From Vallitaleaceae bacterium (GTDB lineage: Bacteria; Bacillota; Clostridia; Lachnospirales; Vallitaleaceae): 7,099 nucleotides of DNA. The DNA is taken from contig JAQICP010000427.1 in the NCBI GenBank assembly GCA_027858555.1, positions 1 through 7,099 on the forward strand. Direction: 5' to 3'. This document shows, in pieces, positions 5,859 to 7,099 of this stretch; the first letter of the stretch is position 1; each line of letters opens with the position of its first letter. The notes beneath the pieces are model-generated. The model searched no databases and was not told the origin of the DNA. It was given only the letters and a program-made list of their open reading frames with translations. Both the position numbers and the translations under genes were made by a program.

Positions 5859-6386
5859 TTGGAATTTTTAGATATTTTACTTTATGTTGGCATCTTGTTT
5901 GCGAAGATGTTCGAAGTTTCTTTAGCAACAATCAGAATTGTATTGATTACCAGAGGTGAACGTGTACTTGGTGCAGCTATCGGTTTCTTTGAAGTAATCA
6001 TATGGATGATATTGGTGTCAACAGTACTTACAGATATTATGGAGAATCCTGTAAAACTCATTGTTTATGCAATAGGATTTTCATTAGGTAATTACTTTGG
6101 ATCAGTTTTCGAGGAAAAACTAGGTGTTGGTACGGTCAGAATCGAGGCCATTGTAGTAGATGAAGATGGTGAAGCCTTGGTTAATCAAATACGAAGCAAA
6201 GGATATGCGGTGACGGTCATTGAAGGAAGTGGCATGAATTGTAAGCGACATGTTCTTATACTTAATGTAAAACGCAAAAGGCTTAAAGAAGTTGTATCGT
6301 TACTTAGGGATAATCAAAGTAATATTGTCATCACGATAAATGATATTAAGCCAGTATATGGCGGCTTTGGACTATTAAAAAAATAA
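5859..6386 (+). CDS. UPF0316 membrane protein (DUF5698-DUF2179)
   Basis: A 175-residue inner-membrane protein of the UPF0316 family, which includes B. subtilis YebE; its function is unknown. The N-terminal DUF5698 part (about 3-85) carries about three hydrophobic segments and the family motifs TIRIVLITRGERVLGAAIGFFEV (24-46), AIGFSLGNYFGS (71-82) and FEEKLGVG (84-91). The C-terminal DUF2179 part (about 93-170) is soluble: VRIEAIVVDEDGEALVNQIRSKGYAVTVIEGSG, KRHVLILNVKRK and INDIKPVYGGF. The TTG start is required: the first downstream in-frame Met (residue 17) would remove half of the first membrane segment, and the residues after TTG align with the usual family N-terminus. It has its own promoter and terminator, so it is a single-gene unit divergent from the ribbon-helix-helix gene. 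Confidence 0.9.
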   Translation: MEFLDILLYVGILFAKMFEVSLATIRIVLITRGERVLGAAIGFFEVIIWMILVSTVLTDIMENPVKLIVYAIGFSLGNYFGSVFEEKLGVGTVRIEAIVVDEDGEALVNQIRSKGYAVTVIEGSGMNCKRHVLILNVKRKRLKEVVSLLRDNQSNIVITINDIKPVYGGFGLLKK

Positions 6387-6404
6387 TCTAACATATTATG
6401 AAAT

Positions 6405-6444
6405 GAGAAGACTCGGTCTGTTGACTAGAAGGTCTTCTTTTTTT
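6405..6444 (+). terminator. Intrinsic terminator of the UPF0316 gene
   Basis: A 7-bp stem AGAAGAC (6406-6412) / GTCTTCT (6432-6438), extendable by a G-T pair, encloses a 19-nt loop and ends in seven T (6438-6444). It begins 19 nt after the UPF0316 stop. Confidence 0.85.
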
Positions 6445-6468
6445 GCCCAAAGGCAAGTGCTCATCAAT

Positions 6469-6549
6469 TAGATTGTTTCGAAAATCTGGCCTGGATTGGT
6501 TTGTTTACTTACAGCACGGAGCATTTCTAAAAAATAGCTAAACAATCTA
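6469..6549. repeat. Perfect 10-bp inverted repeat bounding 81 bp
   Basis: TAGATTGTTT (6469-6478) is the exact reverse complement of AAACAATCTA (6540-6549), with 61 nt between. The left arm overlaps an 8-bp palindrome TTTCGAAA (6476-6483). Inside, a related GATTGGTTTGTTTA occurs near 6494-6507. The length and terminal repeats resemble a miniature inverted-repeat element, but no target-site duplication is visible. It could instead be a pair of regulator sites upstream of the oxidoreductase gene. Confidence 0.4.
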
Positions 6550-6588
6550 TAAAACTATACTAAATATCAATTATACGCCTATAAAATA

Positions 6589-6597
6589 TGATAGAAT
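6589..6597 (+). promoter_or_regulatory. Extended -10 promoter for the MDR oxidoreductase gene
   Basis: TGATAGAAT is an extended -10 (TGn plus TAGAAT, 5 of 6 matches). A start near 6604 leaves a leader of about 33 nt with AGGAGG at 6625-6630. No consensus -35 box is seen; the region upstream is very AT-rich. Confidence 0.4.
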
Positions 6598-6636
6598 TTA
6601 AGTATCAATGAGATTATGAAGTATAGGAGGCGTTAG

Positions 6637-7099
6637 ATGAAAGCAGTTGTATATACAACATATGGGAGTCCAGAAGTACTTGAAATGAAGGAAGTCGCAA
6701 AGCCGATACCAAAGGCTAATGAAGTTCTGATCAAGGTGCATGCTACATCTATTAATTGTGCAGATGGTTATATGTTAGCGGGGAAACCGTTTTTGGTACG
6801 ATTAATGGCTGGTGGGTTGCTTAAACCGAAAAAGACGATACTTGGTGCAGATATTTCAGGGGTTGTTGAAGCGGTTGGCAGTGAGGTGAAAAGTTTCAAA
6901 GTTGGTGACGCCGTATATGGTGATATGGCAAATTGTAGCTTTGGTGGCCTTGCCGAGTATGCCACTGCTACAGAAGAGATATTTGCAATAAAGCCGACTA
7001 ACTTGACTTTCGAGCAAGCCGCAGCTGTGCCAATGGCAGCTGTAACAGCACTAAAAGGGCTTAGAGACAAAGGTCGGATTGGGGCAGGTCAAAAAGTGC
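6637..7099 (+). CDS. Zinc-type (MDR) quinone oxidoreductase/alcohol dehydrogenase, 3' end outside window
   Basis: The first 154 codons of a medium-chain dehydrogenase/reductase, open to the window edge; the family is usually about 320-340 residues. The visible part is the GroES-like N-terminal domain: MKAVVYTTYGSPEVLEMKEV, EVLIKVHATSINCADGYMLAGKP (29-51), ILGADISGVVEAVGSEVKSFKVGDAVYGD (68-96), GGLAEYATATEE (103-114) and the linker to the Rossmann fold, EQAAAVPMAAVTALKGL (126-142). The catalytic zinc pattern of true alcohol dehydrogenases is not seen, which favours a quinone oxidoreductase or enoyl reductase-like enzyme using NAD(P)H. The coenzyme-binding GxGxxG motif lies beyond the edge, so the cofactor is not shown. 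AGGAGG at 6625-6630, 6 nt before the ATG, fixes the start. It has a candidate promoter of its own and follows the UPF0316 terminator. Confidence 0.9.
   Translation, partial: MKAVVYTTYGSPEVLEMKEVAKPIPKANEVLIKVHATSINCADGYMLAGKPFLVRLMAGGLLKPKKTILGADISGVVEAVGSEVKSFKVGDAVYGDMANCSFGGLAEYATATEEIFAIKPTNLTFEQAAAVPMAAVTALKGLRDKGRIGAGQKV

Noticed and set aside
5695..5959. Overlapping open frames 5695-5931 (minus) and 5738-5959 (plus)
   Set aside because: They cover the divergent promoter region and the start of the UPF0316 gene in other frames, without ribosome binding sites or recognisable domains.
6768..7070. 100-codon minus-strand open frame near the window end
   Set aside because: It is antisense to the truncated MDR oxidoreductase gene, whose plus-strand translation has clear family motifs and a strong ribosome binding site.

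Overview
The window looks like chromosomal DNA from a low-GC, Gram-positive anaerobe of the Bacillota, most likely a clostridial lineage. The support is AT-rich coding sequence, strong AGGAGG-type ribosome binding sites with about 6-nt spacing, short U-tailed hairpin terminators, and clostridial-type gene families (iron-dependent alcohol dehydrogenase, UPF0316 protein, MASE3 sensor kinase). No rRNA, tRNA, CRISPR array, insertion sequence with a transposase, or phage gene was seen.

Layout. (1) Positions 1-2089 hold three same-strand genes: a membrane-anchored DUF1499 protein, a MIF/4-oxalocrotonate-type tautomerase, and an iron-containing alcohol dehydrogenase. The first two are 15 nt apart and surely co-transcribed. 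The third follows after 97 nt with no visible terminator. (2) Positions 2090-2450 are a gap of about 360 nt with no convincing gene. (3) Positions 2451-5303 hold an orphan hybrid sensor kinase (MASE3 membrane sensor, PAS, HisKA, HATPase, receiver). A small DUF2007 protein with a C-terminal membrane anchor follows, and a clear intrinsic terminator closes this two-gene unit. (4) Positions 5363-5858 hold a small ribbon-helix-helix gene on the minus strand, facing away from the next gene. The shared upstream region has a promoter-like sequence for each direction and two short palindromes. (5) Positions 5859-6444 hold a UPF0316 (DUF5698-DUF2179) membrane protein starting at TTG, closed by a terminator. 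(6) Positions 6445-7099 hold an intergenic stretch with a perfect 10-bp inverted repeat 81 bp end to end, then an extended -10 promoter and the first 154 codons of a zinc-type (MDR) oxidoreductase cut by the window edge.

Working together. The kinase/DUF2007 pair is the most system-like unit: a membrane sensor that phosphorylates its own receiver, with no DNA-binding output encoded nearby, next to a tethered DUF2007 protein of a family tentatively linked to signal transduction. The ribbon-helix-helix protein may repress its own promoter and perhaps the divergent UPF0316 gene through the palindromes. The oxidoreductases and tautomerase suggest small-molecule carbonyl or redox metabolism without showing substrates. 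Nothing here is clearly a new defence or biosynthetic system; the findings are modest leads.
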